Source of the DNA: Flavobacteriaceae bacterium HL-DH10
GTDB taxonomy: Bacteria > Bacteroidota > Bacteroidia > Flavobacteriales > Flavobacteriaceae
NCBI GenBank assembly: GCA_031826515.1
Contig: CP134536.1
Location: forward strand, 2,244,001 to 2,308,000
Direction of reading: 5' to 3'
Length of the DNA: 64,000 nt
The notes beneath the pieces are model-generated. The model worked only from the letters and a program-made list of their open reading frames with translations. It did not search any database and had not been told where the DNA came from. The position numbers and the translations under genes are program-made. Positions 8,930 to 17,278 of this stretch are shown piece after piece (position 1 is the first letter of the stretch; each line of letters begins with the position of its first letter).

Positions 8930-9826
8930 TTAAAGTTCCATTCGCTCTAAATCTTTGTTCAAATTTTTAAAAACATATTCGTGTTGTTGTTGAATACCGA
9001 TCTTTTCTAAGGTTCTCCAGTAAAATCGCGGGTATAGTTCAGAAGTGTAGGTGGTAGATCGGATGAGTTTACAATATCCAACGCCTATATCTTCAAAGAT
9101 ATATGAGGCCTCTTTAAATCCCAACCACTTTTTTCCATTAAGTTGGTAATCAATAATATCCATTTTTAAAATTTCACCCTTTTTAAGTTCGGTAATACGT
9201 TCAACAATTTTGCCTCCTTTAAAATAACAAGTCCTTAAGGCACCTACTTTCTCTGCTACCAATACACATTTTTGGGGGATGGGTAAATCCAATCGCATTA
9301 AAAAGGGTTTTTCGGCATCTAGGGTGTCAACCGATTTAATATGGTCATAGACCTCCATAGGGGAATAAGGGAGTATAATTTCAGAAGTCACATCAATCAC
9401 ATAAGAATCGTTTTTTGTTAATTGCTCTTCAGCAAAGCCAAAGACCAGAAAGATTAAAAAGGGAATGATAGTACTCTTAATCGTATTTTGTTTTTCTGTG
9501 TAAGGTCTAAAAAAGGTTTTAATAATATACTTGATAACGATCCCAAAGGCTATAGCCAAAACAATTAAGGGTATGGCCATGAGGATACAAACCATACCTT
9601 CTAGACCACCAAAATATAACAAAACAAAAAAGATACTTAGTGAAATTAAGTGCCCCCAAATACTTATGGTTTGGATGGTGGAATTCCCAGAAATATAACC
9701 TATTATAAAAGGTAAAAATACAAAAAAGGAGATACCGTAATTTATTTGTCCGTAATGCAAAAGCAGAAATCCCAATGATAAAAACACCAAGCTAATTATG
9801 ATAGATATGGCAAATTCGCTTCTCAT
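8930..9826 (-). CDS. Membrane protein with C-terminal SRPBCC-like domain, function unknown
   Basis: A 298-residue protein on the minus strand. The first ~145 residues form four or five hydrophobic helices (SIIISLVFLSLGFLLLHY, YGISFFVFLPFIIGYISG and others). The remainder is soluble and resembles a polyketide-cyclase/START-like (SRPBCC) fold, with the typical opening SPMEVYDHIKSVDTL and closing ESTTYTSELYPRFYW-type region (here RSTTYTSELYPRFYW). Such domains bind hydrophobic ligands, but no ligand can be named. It has no pectin-related feature and stands alone between two plus-strand operons, so it is probably an unrelated cargo or housekeeping gene. Confidence 0.6.
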   Translation of the reverse strand: MRSEFAISIIISLVFLSLGFLLLHYGQINYGISFFVFLPFIIGYISGNSTIQTISIWGHLISLSIFFVLLYFGGLEGMVCILMAIPLIVLAIAFGIVIKYIIKTFFRPYTEKQNTIKSTIIPFLIFLVFGFAEEQLTKNDSYVIDVTSEIILPYSPMEVYDHIKSVDTLDAEKPFLMRLDLPIPQKCVLVAEKVGALRTCYFKGGKIVERITELKKGEILKMDIIDYQLNGKKWLGFKEASYIFEDIGVGYCKLIRSTTYTSELYPRFYWRTLEKIGIQQQHEYVFKNLNKDLERMEL

Positions 9827-10149
9827 AGTGAGTCTAATATACTTAAAACTATCGGTTTTTTCCTATAAAATAGACGAAAAAAGCATGTTTTTTTTCTAGT
9901 AAATGTATTTTGGCGATAATTTTTAGGTCTATAAAAAAAAGCTTACGTTGCTCTCATGGAGTTAAATTCGATTAGATTAGAAAATAATAATTTCATTTTT
10001 TTATTCATAAGTATAATTATTTTAAATAAAACCAAAGTTTATTAAAATTGACTTTGCTATATACTTGTTAAAGATGTTTTTTTTTAAGAATATCTTTTTA
10101 AATGAGCCCCATCTTATACAAGTTCAGAACAAATTGTTTTATAGTCAGT
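9827..10149. other. AT-rich gene-free stretch upstream of the T9SS relic
   Basis: About 320 bp between the divergent SRPBCC gene and the decayed gene that starts near 10150. I find homopolymer T-runs but no maintained reading frame, no strong hairpin and no exact TAnnTTTG promoter element; TATACTTG near 10060 is one mismatch off. Confidence 0.35.
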
Positions 10150-10822
10150 AGTTGCTTTTTAATGCTGTAGAAGATGCGACTTTAGAGAAAGATAAATTAT
10201 TTCTAGTAGAAGATAGCTCTGGAGATAAGTTTGATCAAATTCAAAATTTTGGAGGTAAAACTTGGGGTGCTGGTACTGCTGATAAATAAATGGCTGTTAA
10301 CCGTTTCAAATTTAGGGTGGTTCTTTCCCTGTTGATGCAATTCCTTGTTTTAGCTATTTGTATTTTCCTGTTACCACCCCCCCCCCGTTAGTGTAAAGTT
10401 TTGGTTTAGATCAGGTAGTGGTGCTGATCTTACTTTTTATATTTCTGATGGGACTACTGTTATTAATTCTTTTGATGCTATTGTAGCAAATTATACAGGT
10501 ACTGTTGGAAATATATATATATTTATATGATTCAAACTCTTTTAATTTATATAAAATTGCAGTAACTGGATCTAGAGCCACCTATTTAGTAATAGGTCTT
10601 GATGAAAAAGAAATTGTTTCAACAAATGTAAAAAAAGGTTAATAATAGAGTTTATATATCTAATGTAAAATCTTCAACAGAAGTAAATATATATAGTATT
10701 ACAGGAGTTCTAGTTGAGTCTTAAAAAGTTAACGAAGCCACCATTTTAGTCTTAAGCAAGGTGTGTATATAGCTACAGTTAAAACTTTAGAAGGACAAAA
10801 ATCTGTTAAATTATTATTGTAA
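10150..10822 (+). pseudogene. Decayed gene for a T9SS-secreted protein with C-terminal sorting domain
   Basis: Protein-like stretches appear in successive frames. 10150-10287 reads FNAVEDATLEKDKLFLVEDS and continues to GGKTWGAGTADK then stop. 10387-10510 reads VSVKFWFRSGSGADLTFYIS and onward. After a shift comes LYDSNSFNLYKIAVTGS to VSTNVKKG-stop. After another shift comes NNRVYISNVKSSTEVNIYSI, TGVLVES-stop. Finally LKQGVYIATVKTLEGQKSVK, LLL-stop ends at 10820-10822. The last two pieces together form a typical type A T9SS C-terminal domain. At least three frameshifts and several stops rule out an active gene. A C10 run (10377-10386) lies at one break. The identity of the cargo domain is not recognisable; a pectin-active enzyme or binding protein is only a guess from context. 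Confidence 0.75.
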
Positions 10823-10848
10823 TAAAATAGGATACAGTAATAACTTTT

Positions 10849-10883
10849 AAAAGGGGGATATGAATTTCATATCGCCTTTTTTT
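10849..10883 (+). terminator. Rho-independent terminator retained after the T9SS relic
   Basis: Stem AAAAGGGGGATATGA (10849-10863) pairs with TCATATCGCCTTTTT (from 10867) with one G-G mismatch. A run of seven T (10877-10883) follows. It lies 27 bp after the relic's final stop, supporting the view that a full gene once ended there, and it insulates the uxa operon. Confidence 0.75.
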
Positions 10884-10975
10884 AGTATCTTTTTGTCTAT
10901 GGTTATATATTATATATATTTACAAAGTTTAAAAGGAATTTAGTATTTGAAAAATTGGTAAATTTTAAAATATAA

Positions 10976-11009
10976 TTGGATGATTTTTTTAATATTTTAT
11001 ATACCTTTG
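10976..11009 (+). promoter_or_regulatory. Promoter of the uxa operon
   Basis: A -33 TTG (10976-10978), a 23-bp spacer and a perfect -7 element TACCTTTG (11002-11009) matching the Bacteroidota consensus TAnnTTTG. The expected transcription start falls inside the palindrome at 11011-11022. The ATG of uxaC is at 11092. Confidence 0.7.
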
Positions 11010-11010
11010 C

Positions 11011-11022
11011 GTAATCGATTAC
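11011..11022. promoter_or_regulatory. LacI-like operator at the uxaC promoter
   Basis: Perfect palindrome GTAATCGATTAC, one base after the -7 element, so a bound repressor would cover the transcription start. CG-centred palindromes are typical of LacI-family operators. The same core occurs at 17232, 41413 and 53164. No LacI-type gene is in the window; the regulator is inferred to be encoded elsewhere and to respond to a uronate intermediate. Confidence 0.65.
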
Positions 11023-11091
11023 AATTTATAATTTCCACCTAGTATTTTAGATAAAAATCACGAAAATAATTTAAAATATAATAAGCTTATT

Positions 11092-12492
11092 ATGAGCAAA
11101 AAATTTATTAACGACAATTTTCTTTTAGAAAATAAATATGCTGAAGAGTTATATCATAATTACTCTAAAAATCAGCCAATCATAGACTATCACAATCACT
11201 TATCACCACAACTAATAGCAGAAGATAAAGTTTTTGATAACATCACTCAGGTTTGGATAAACGGTGATCATTATAAATGGCGTGCTATGCGTACATTAGG
11301 TATAAATGAAAACTTTATTACAGGTGATGCTGCCGATAAAGATAAGTTTTTAAATTGGGCTAAAACAGTGCCTTATACCATGCGTAATCCTTTGTATCAT
11401 TGGACACATTTAGAGTTGGCTCGTTATTTTGATGTATATGATTTATTAAACGAAAAATCTGCTGAGAAAATTTATGAAGAAGTTTCAGCAAAAGTAAACA
11501 CTAAAGAATATAGTACTCAAAATTTACTTCGCAAAGTTAATGCAGAGTATGTATGTACTACCGAAGATCCTACGGATACTTTAGAATATCACCAACAAAT
11601 AATAAAAAATAACTTAGATATAAAAGTAGGTACTTCATTTAGACCAGATAAGGCTATTTTAATTTCTAATGATGGCTATAATGATTATGTTGATTCATTA
11701 GCAAATGCTGCTGGTGTAGCTATAAATACTTACGACGATTTATGTGATGCTCTTAAAAATAGAATTGACTTTTTCGATAAAAACGGATGTAGCGTTTGCG
11801 ATCATGGTTTAGATCAAATTTATTTTGAGACATATACAGAAAGTGAAATAAAAGCGATTTTCAAAAAGAAAAGAGAAAATCAAGCTATTTCTTCAGAAGA
11901 AGCTTTAAAATTCCAAAGTGCTATTTTAATATTTTTAGCAGAAACCTATCATGAATATGGTTGGGTGCAACAATTCCATTTAGGAGCTTTAAGAAATAAC
12001 AACGCACGTATGCACCGTATTTTAGGTCCAGATACAGGTTGGGATTCTATTGGCGATTATCCGCAAGCTCAAAAATTATCTGCATTTTTAAATGCTTTGG
12101 ATTCTAAAGATAAGTTAACGAGAACAATTATTTATAACTTAAACCCTGCCGATAATGAAGTCATGGCTACCATGATTGGTAATTTTAACGACGGTAGTGT
12201 GAAAGGGAAAGTACAGTTTGGTTCTGGTTGGTGGTTCTTAGATCAAAAAGATGGTATGATAAAACAATTAAACGCACTTTCAAATATGGGTTTAATTAGC
12301 TGTTTTATTGGTATGTTAACAGATTCAAGAAGCTTCTTATCATTCCCAAGGCACGAGTATTTCAGACGTATTCTTTGTAATCTTTTAGGAGATGAAATAA
12401 AAAGAGGTGAATTACCAAACGATATGGAGTGGATTGGTAAAATGGTTTCTGATATTAGTTATAATAACGCCAAAGAATATTTTAAAATTTAA
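11092..12492 (+). CDS. uxaC: Uronate (glucuronate/galacturonate) isomerase
   Basis: Cytoplasmic enzyme converting D-galacturonate to D-tagaturonate and D-glucuronate to D-fructuronate, the first step of the isomerase route. The 466-residue length is typical. The metal-binding motif of the amidohydrolase-like barrel is DYHNHLSP (His34, His36), followed later by EYVCTTEDPTDTLEYH and GWVQQFHLGALRNNN, both characteristic of UxaC. It is the first gene of an operon continuing with a hexuronate transporter, tagaturonate reductase and altronate dehydratase. It would also accept glucuronate made by the myo-inositol oxygenase encoded at 4796. Its promoter carries the LacI-like operator. Confidence 0.96.
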   Translation: MSKKFINDNFLLENKYAEELYHNYSKNQPIIDYHNHLSPQLIAEDKVFDNITQVWINGDHYKWRAMRTLGINENFITGDAADKDKFLNWAKTVPYTMRNPLYHWTHLELARYFDVYDLLNEKSAEKIYEEVSAKVNTKEYSTQNLLRKVNAEYVCTTEDPTDTLEYHQQIIKNNLDIKVGTSFRPDKAILISNDGYNDYVDSLANAAGVAINTYDDLCDALKNRIDFFDKNGCSVCDHGLDQIYFETYTESEIKAIFKKKRENQAISSEEALKFQSAILIFLAETYHEYGWVQQFHLGALRNNNARMHRILGPDTGWDSIGDYPQAQKLSAFLNALDSKDKLTRTIIYNLNPADNEVMATMIGNFNDGSVKGKVQFGSGWWFLDQKDGMIKQLNALSNMGLISCFIGMLTDSRSFLSFPRHEYFRRILCNLLGDEIKRGELPNDMEWIGKMVSDISYNNAKEYFKI

Positions 12493-12517
12493 ATAAAAGC
12501 TTTGCAACTTAAATTTT

Positions 12518-12542
12518 ATATACACAAAGTATAAGTGTATAT
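12518..12542. repeat. Intercistronic inverted repeat between uxaC and exuT
   Basis: Arms ATATACAC (12518-12525) and GTGTATAT (12535-12542) around a 9-nt loop. No T-run follows. It may be an mRNA stability or processing element that lets the flanking genes be expressed at different levels. Confidence 0.4.
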
Positions 12543-12566
12543 TTAAAACCAATAAACTAGAAAATT

Positions 12567-13865
12567 ATGAATGAAACTAAAAAGATAGGAAACTATCGGT
12601 ACAGGATTTTAGCACTTTTAATGTTTGCTACAACCATTAACTATTTTGATAGAAGTATCATTGGAGTATTGGCACCAACTTTAGAAAAAATGTTTGGATG
12701 GTCTAATAACGATTATGCAAATATCATGATATCATTTAAGGTGGCTTATGCTCTAGGGATGCTTTCAATGGGAGGTTTGATAGATCGTTTAGGTACTAAA
12801 AAAGGATATACATTGTCAATTGCTATTTGGAGTGTTTTTGGAATGATGCACGCTTTGGTTCGCCCAGGTTTTAGTGTTATTGGTTTTGCTGCTGCCAGAT
12901 TTGGTTTAGGTTTTGGTGAGTCTGGGAACTTTCCAGCTGCTATAAAAACAACAGCAGAGTGGTTTCCTAAAAAAGACCGTGCTTATGCCACCGGATTATT
13001 TAATGCGGCAACTAGTATAGGTGCTATAGCAGCGCCGTTTGTGGTTGCTTGGATTGTAGAAGAAGATGGTACTAACTGGCAAATTCCGTTTTTAATAACA
13101 GGGGCATTAAGTGCTCTTTGGGTATTCTTATGGTTCCGTATGTATAAAAAACCAGAAGTACATCCTAAAGTTTCAAAAGAAGAGTTGGATTATATTCAAA
13201 GTGATTCTGAAGCAGAGAATGAAGAAAAATTACCATGGAAAAGTGTACTTGATAAACGCCAAACTTGGGCTTTTGCTTTAGCTAAAGTAACCGATGCTGT
13301 ATGGTGGTTCTATCTTTTCTGGGGAGCTAAATTTTTAGCAGATACTTTCCAAGTAGATATTCATAACATTGCACTTCCATTCTTTGTAATTTATATTTTA
13401 GCCGATGGTGGTAGTATTTTAGGAGGATATCTTTCTGGAGCTTTCATTAAAAAAGGATGGGCTATAAATAAAGCCAGAAAAGTAACATTACTAATTTGTG
13501 CTTTAATTATTTTACCTGTATGTTTTGTAGCAGTTACAGAAAATAAATGGGTAGCTATTATACTTATTGGTATTGCAGCAGCAGGACATCAAGCTTGGTC
13601 TGCGAATATTTTCACATTAGTATCAGATGTATTTCCTAAAAAAGCAACCGCTTCGGTTGTTGGTATCGGAGGTATGGTTGGTGCAGTAGCTGGTATTCTT
13701 GCCGATAAGGCTTTAGGTTCTGTACTAGATACAGCTGGTAATTCAGGGTATTTTTGGGCGTTCACTATTGCAGGTTCATGCTATCTTATTATACTTGGGT
13801 TGGTACATTTATTAATGCCAAAAATGACACCTTTAGATGAGAATTTAAATCCAGTTAAAGAATAG
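12567..13865 (+). CDS. exuT: MFS hexuronate transporter, ExuT-like
   Basis: Inner-membrane proton symporter bringing galacturonate and glucuronate into the cytoplasm. About 12 transmembrane helices over 432 residues, with the anion:cation symporter signatures TINYFDRSIIGVLAPTLE, GGLIDRLGTKKG and FGLGFGESGNFPAAIK. Its place between uxaC and uxaB supports hexuronate as substrate. The closest alternatives are other acidic-sugar carriers of the same subfamily (glucarate, KDG). Confidence 0.9.
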   Translation: MNETKKIGNYRYRILALLMFATTINYFDRSIIGVLAPTLEKMFGWSNNDYANIMISFKVAYALGMLSMGGLIDRLGTKKGYTLSIAIWSVFGMMHALVRPGFSVIGFAAARFGLGFGESGNFPAAIKTTAEWFPKKDRAYATGLFNAATSIGAIAAPFVVAWIVEEDGTNWQIPFLITGALSALWVFLWFRMYKKPEVHPKVSKEELDYIQSDSEAENEEKLPWKSVLDKRQTWAFALAKVTDAVWWFYLFWGAKFLADTFQVDIHNIALPFFVIYILADGGSILGGYLSGAFIKKGWAINKARKVTLLICALIILPVCFVAVTENKWVAIILIGIAAAGHQAWSANIFTLVSDVFPKKATASVVGIGGMVGAVAGILADKALGSVLDTAGNSGYFWAFTIAGSCYLIILGLVHLLMPKMTPLDENLNPVKE

Positions 13866-13898
13866 AAAGAAGGTTTTATAAATTAAAAATGATAAAGA

Positions 13899-13940
13899 AT
13901 TAAATTAATCTTATACTTTTTTTAGATTAATTTAATTTTT
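13899..13940 (+). terminator. AT-only stem-loop with T-tail between exuT and uxaB
   Basis: Perfect 13-bp arms ATTAAATTAATCT (13899-13911) and AGATTAATTTAAT (13924-13936) with a 12-nt loop, followed by T-residues. The stem has almost no G-C pairs, so it is probably a partial terminator or attenuator that lowers expression of uxaB and uxaA, or simply an mRNA end-protecting structure. Confidence 0.45.
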
Positions 13941-13958
13941 TAATTATAGTAAAAAATA

Positions 13959-15404
13959 ATGAAAAAATTAAACAGAGTAAATGTTGGATTAGAAGAGAAG
14001 CTTCCAATCAAAATTGTGCAATTCGGAGAAGGTAACTTTTTAAGAGCCTTTATAGGTTATGCGTTTCAAGAATTAAATAAGGCTGCAGATTTTAATGCAG
14101 GAATAGCTGTTGTACAACCTATTGATAGAGGTCTGGTTAAGATGCTGAATGATCAGGATGGGTTATACACTTTGTTTATGAAAGGTGTTAAGAAAGGTGA
14201 AGAGATTCAAGATATTGAATTGATTTCAAACATTGTAAAAGCCGTAGATCCTTATGCTAATTTTAAAGATTATTTAAGCATAGCAAGAGAAGAATCATTA
14301 GAATTTATGATTTCTAATACTACAGAAGCTGGCATTGCTTATGTTGGTTCTGATACTCCTGACATGCAACCACCAAGTTCATTCCCTGCAAAATTAACAG
14401 TGCTATTATATGAAAGATTTAAACATTTTAATGGTGATGCAAGTAAAGGGTTAACAATTATTCCTTGTGAGCTAATTAATCATAATTCTGAAACCTTAAA
14501 AGATATTATTTTAAAGTATATTTCAGATTGGAATTTAGGTGATGATTTTAAAACTTGGTTGTTAGAAAGTAACTCTTTTCACAGTACTTTAGTTGATAGA
14601 ATTGTTCCTGGATATCCAAAAGATGAAATTGAAGCTTATAACGCTCAGTTAGATTATTCAGATAATTTAATTGTAGCTGCTGAAGCTTTCTTATTATGGG
14701 TTATTGAAGGAGGAGACGATTTAAAAGCAAAATTACCATTTGATAAGACAAATTTAGATGTTAAGATTGTTGATGATATGCAACCGTATAGAACTAGAAA
14801 GGTTCGTATCTTAAACGGTGCACATACCGCAATGGTTCCGTTTTCTATACTTTACGGCAATAAAACGGTAAAGCAATCTGTTGATGATTCATTTACTGGA
14901 CCATTTATCCAAAAGGCTGTATTCAATGAAATTATTGATACATTGGATATGGATAGAGATGAGTTAAATAGTTTTGCTGATGAAATTTTCGACCGTTTTA
15001 GAAATCCATTTATTATTCATAACTTATCGAGTATTGCTTTAAATACGGTTTCAAAGTTTAAAGTACGTGTATTACCAAGTTTGTTAGGTTATGTAGAAGT
15101 AAATAATAAAATACCAACAAATTTAACTTTTGCTTTTGCTGCGTTAATCCGTTTTTATAAAGGCACTTTTAATGGTGAAGATTTACCAGTACAAGATAGT
15201 GACGATATTGTTGCTAATTTTGCTAAAATTTGGGAATCTAGTGATTATTCAGAAATAGCAAATGCAGTATTAAGCAATGAAGAATATTGGGGTGAAGATT
15301 TAACAAAAGTTAAAAATTTATCTGAAGCTGTAACGTTAGCTTTAAAAGAAATTGATACTAACGGAATTGAGGCAGGTTTTGCTAATTATAGTAAAACGTA
15401 TTAG
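13959..15404 (+). CDS. uxaB: Tagaturonate reductase (altronate oxidoreductase)
   Basis: NADH-dependent cytoplasmic reduction of D-tagaturonate to D-altronate. Belongs to the mannitol dehydrogenase superfamily. The N-terminal nucleotide-binding motif is KIVQFGEGNFLRAF, and the C-terminal catalytic part contains YRTRKVRILNGAHTAMVP, typical of UxaB rather than the fructuronate reductase UxuB. The length of 481 matches the family. It sits between exuT and uxaA, 20 bp before the latter. No uxuB is visible, so the fructuronate that UxaC could make from glucuronate needs an enzyme encoded elsewhere. Confidence 0.95.
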   Translation: MKKLNRVNVGLEEKLPIKIVQFGEGNFLRAFIGYAFQELNKAADFNAGIAVVQPIDRGLVKMLNDQDGLYTLFMKGVKKGEEIQDIELISNIVKAVDPYANFKDYLSIAREESLEFMISNTTEAGIAYVGSDTPDMQPPSSFPAKLTVLLYERFKHFNGDASKGLTIIPCELINHNSETLKDIILKYISDWNLGDDFKTWLLESNSFHSTLVDRIVPGYPKDEIEAYNAQLDYSDNLIVAAEAFLLWVIEGGDDLKAKLPFDKTNLDVKIVDDMQPYRTRKVRILNGAHTAMVPFSILYGNKTVKQSVDDSFTGPFIQKAVFNEIIDTLDMDRDELNSFADEIFDRFRNPFIIHNLSSIALNTVSKFKVRVLPSLLGYVEVNNKIPTNLTFAFAALIRFYKGTFNGEDLPVQDSDDIVANFAKIWESSDYSEIANAVLSNEEYWGEDLTKVKNLSEAVTLALKEIDTNGIEAGFANYSKTY

Positions 15405-15424
15405 TTTATAAATTAATTATTAAG

Positions 15425-17032
15425 ATGCAAAACAAAATCATAAAAGTAAATGCAACCGATAATGTTGCCGTTGCTTTAATAAATTTAAAAGCTGGGGATG
15501 TTATTCCTTTTGAGGGAGAAGACATAAAAATTCTTTCAGATACAAAATCAAAGCATAAAATCGCTTTACAAAAATTTGAATCTGGAGATAGAATTATTAT
15601 GTATGGTGTTCTTGTAGGCTCTGCAAATGGGGTTATCGAAAAGGGAGATGTTTTAACCACAGAAAATGTTAAGCATCAAAGTGAAAAGGTTTTTGGAAGA
15701 ACAGAACCGTTTACTTGGACAGCGCCTAATGTTGAAAAATGGAAGGATAGAACCTTTAATGGTTACCACAGAGAAGATGGACAAGTAGGAACCGAAAATG
15801 TTTGGTTATTTTTTCCTTTAGTTTTTTGTGAAAATAGAAATATTGAGATTTTAAAAGATATTTTTGAAAAAGAGCTTTTAAAACATAAAGTAAACCCACA
15901 TCAAATGTTGCTACGCTCACTTGTGAGTGGAAGTGAAGAAACTGAAGTAGCCGATAAGTCTGCAGATGTTTTTGGTAATATAGATGTAAAATTTATTACA
16001 CATCCAGGTGGTTGTGGTGGTATCAGACAAGATTCAGAAAGTTTAGCAAAATTGTTGGCTGGTTATGTAAATAACCCTAACGTTGCAGGTGCTACTGTAT
16101 TGAGTTTAGGTTGTCAAAACCTTCAAATTAGTATTTTTAAGGATGCCTTAAAAGCTATTAATCCTAATTTAAATAAACCTGTTTTAATATACGAGCAACA
16201 ACAAATGGGCACGGTAGACGAGATGTTGTCTGCCATTGTTAAAGATTCTTTTAAAGCCATAACAGAAGCTAATAAAGCAGAACGTAAACCAGCTCCATTG
16301 TCAAAACTTAAAGTTGGTTTAGAGTGTGGTGGATCTGACGGTTTTTCTGGCATATCTGCAAATCCAACTTTAGGTGCAGTATCAGATTTATTAGTAGCTC
16401 TAGACGGTACAGCTGTTTTAGCTGAATTTCCAGAATTATGTGGTGTTGAACAAGAATTAGTAAATAGATGTGTTGATGATGCTGATGGAGAAAAGTTTTT
16501 AAAATTAATGAAAGCTTACGAAAAGTCTGTTGTTGATGCAGGTTCAGGGTTTGACATGAATCCTTCACCAGGTAACATTAAGGATGGTCTAATTACCGAT
16601 GCCATGAAATCTGCTGGTGCTGCTAAAAAAGGTGGGACTTCTCCTGTTAAAGATGTATTAGATTATGGTGAGTATATTACTAAGCCAGGTTTAAATTTAT
16701 TATGTACACCAGGTAATGATGTGGAAAGTACAACTGGTTTGGTTGGTTCTGGGGCTAATGTTGTATTGTTTACAACAGGTTTAGGAACTCCAACAGGAAA
16801 TCCAATTGCACCAATTATTAAAGTGTCTTCAAATACAGAAATGGCACTTAAAATGTCTGATATTATAGATATTGAAACTGGGGCTGTTATTCGTGGAGAG
16901 AAAACCATTGATGAAATGGCGGAAGAGATGTTAGAATTTATAATTAAAGTTGCTAGTGGTGATATTCAAACCAAAGCAAAGCTATTAAATCAAAATGATT
17001 TTATTCCTTGGAGACGAGGTGTATCATTATAA
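15425..17032 (+). CDS. uxaA: Altronate dehydratase
   Basis: Cytoplasmic metal-dependent dehydration of D-altronate to 2-keto-3-deoxy-D-gluconate (KDG), the end of the galacturonate branch. The 535 residues consist of an N-terminal SAF-like domain (about 10-90, with GDVIPFEGEDIKILS and VLVGSANGVIEKGDVL) and the catalytic UxaA domain with GYHREDGQVGTENVW, THPGGCGGIRQDSE, GLECGGSDGFSGISANP and GLGTPTGNPIAPIIKV. It is the last gene of the uxa operon and is followed by a strong terminator. Genes for KDG kinase and KDPG aldolase are not in this window. Confidence 0.96.
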   Translation: MQNKIIKVNATDNVAVALINLKAGDVIPFEGEDIKILSDTKSKHKIALQKFESGDRIIMYGVLVGSANGVIEKGDVLTTENVKHQSEKVFGRTEPFTWTAPNVEKWKDRTFNGYHREDGQVGTENVWLFFPLVFCENRNIEILKDIFEKELLKHKVNPHQMLLRSLVSGSEETEVADKSADVFGNIDVKFITHPGGCGGIRQDSESLAKLLAGYVNNPNVAGATVLSLGCQNLQISIFKDALKAINPNLNKPVLIYEQQQMGTVDEMLSAIVKDSFKAITEANKAERKPAPLSKLKVGLECGGSDGFSGISANPTLGAVSDLLVALDGTAVLAEFPELCGVEQELVNRCVDDADGEKFLKLMKAYEKSVVDAGSGFDMNPSPGNIKDGLITDAMKSAGAAKKGGTSPVKDVLDYGEYITKPGLNLLCTPGNDVESTTGLVGSGANVVLFTTGLGTPTGNPIAPIIKVSSNTEMALKMSDIIDIETGAVIRGEKTIDEMAEEMLEFIIKVASGDIQTKAKLLNQNDFIPWRRGVSL

Positions 17033-17060
17033 ATGATATTTATTTTAAATATTTTGAAGA

Positions 17061-17088
17061 AACCAAGCCTTTGTGCTTGGTTTTTTTT
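17061..17088 (+). terminator. Rho-independent terminator of the uxa operon
   Basis: Arms AACCAAGC (17061-17068) and GCTTGGTT (17075-17082) with a 6-nt loop and a T8 run (17081-17088), 28 bp after the uxaA stop. Confidence 0.9.
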
Positions 17089-17231
17089 ATGAAGAAATTT
17101 AATGTCTTTTAGTTCATATTAAAATCCATGTTACTTATAGGAAGTATAAAAGTATTATAAAAACAAGGGTTATAGTAATTTGTCTTGTAATGTATTTAGT
17201 CGATAATTGATCACCACATTTAAAAAAGAAA

Positions 17232-17243
17232 GTAATCGATTAT
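17232..17243. promoter_or_regulatory. LacI-like operator upstream of the PL10 lyase
   Basis: GTAATCGATTAT differs from the perfect palindrome at 11011 only in its last base. It lies 36 bp before the lyase ATG. No exact TAnnTTTG element is adjacent; the nearest candidate is TAGTAATTTG near 17174. Confidence 0.5.
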
Positions 17244-17278
17244 ATTTTAAACTAAATAAATTTTATAAATAAGTTATT

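Noticed and set aside
10377-10386. C10 tract as an active phase-variation switch
   Set aside because: The surrounding gene has several other frameshifts and stops, so changing the tract could not restore it.
16308-16568. Open frame opposite uxaA
   Set aside because: Low-complexity Leu/His/Gln-rich translation complementary to a well-conserved gene; a shadow frame. The same applies to other long frames lying fully inside recognised genes.
17124-17150. ATCCATGTT upstream of the PL10 gene as a third HTCS site
   Set aside because: Only the first half matches; there is no ATCCAT box 21 bp further on.
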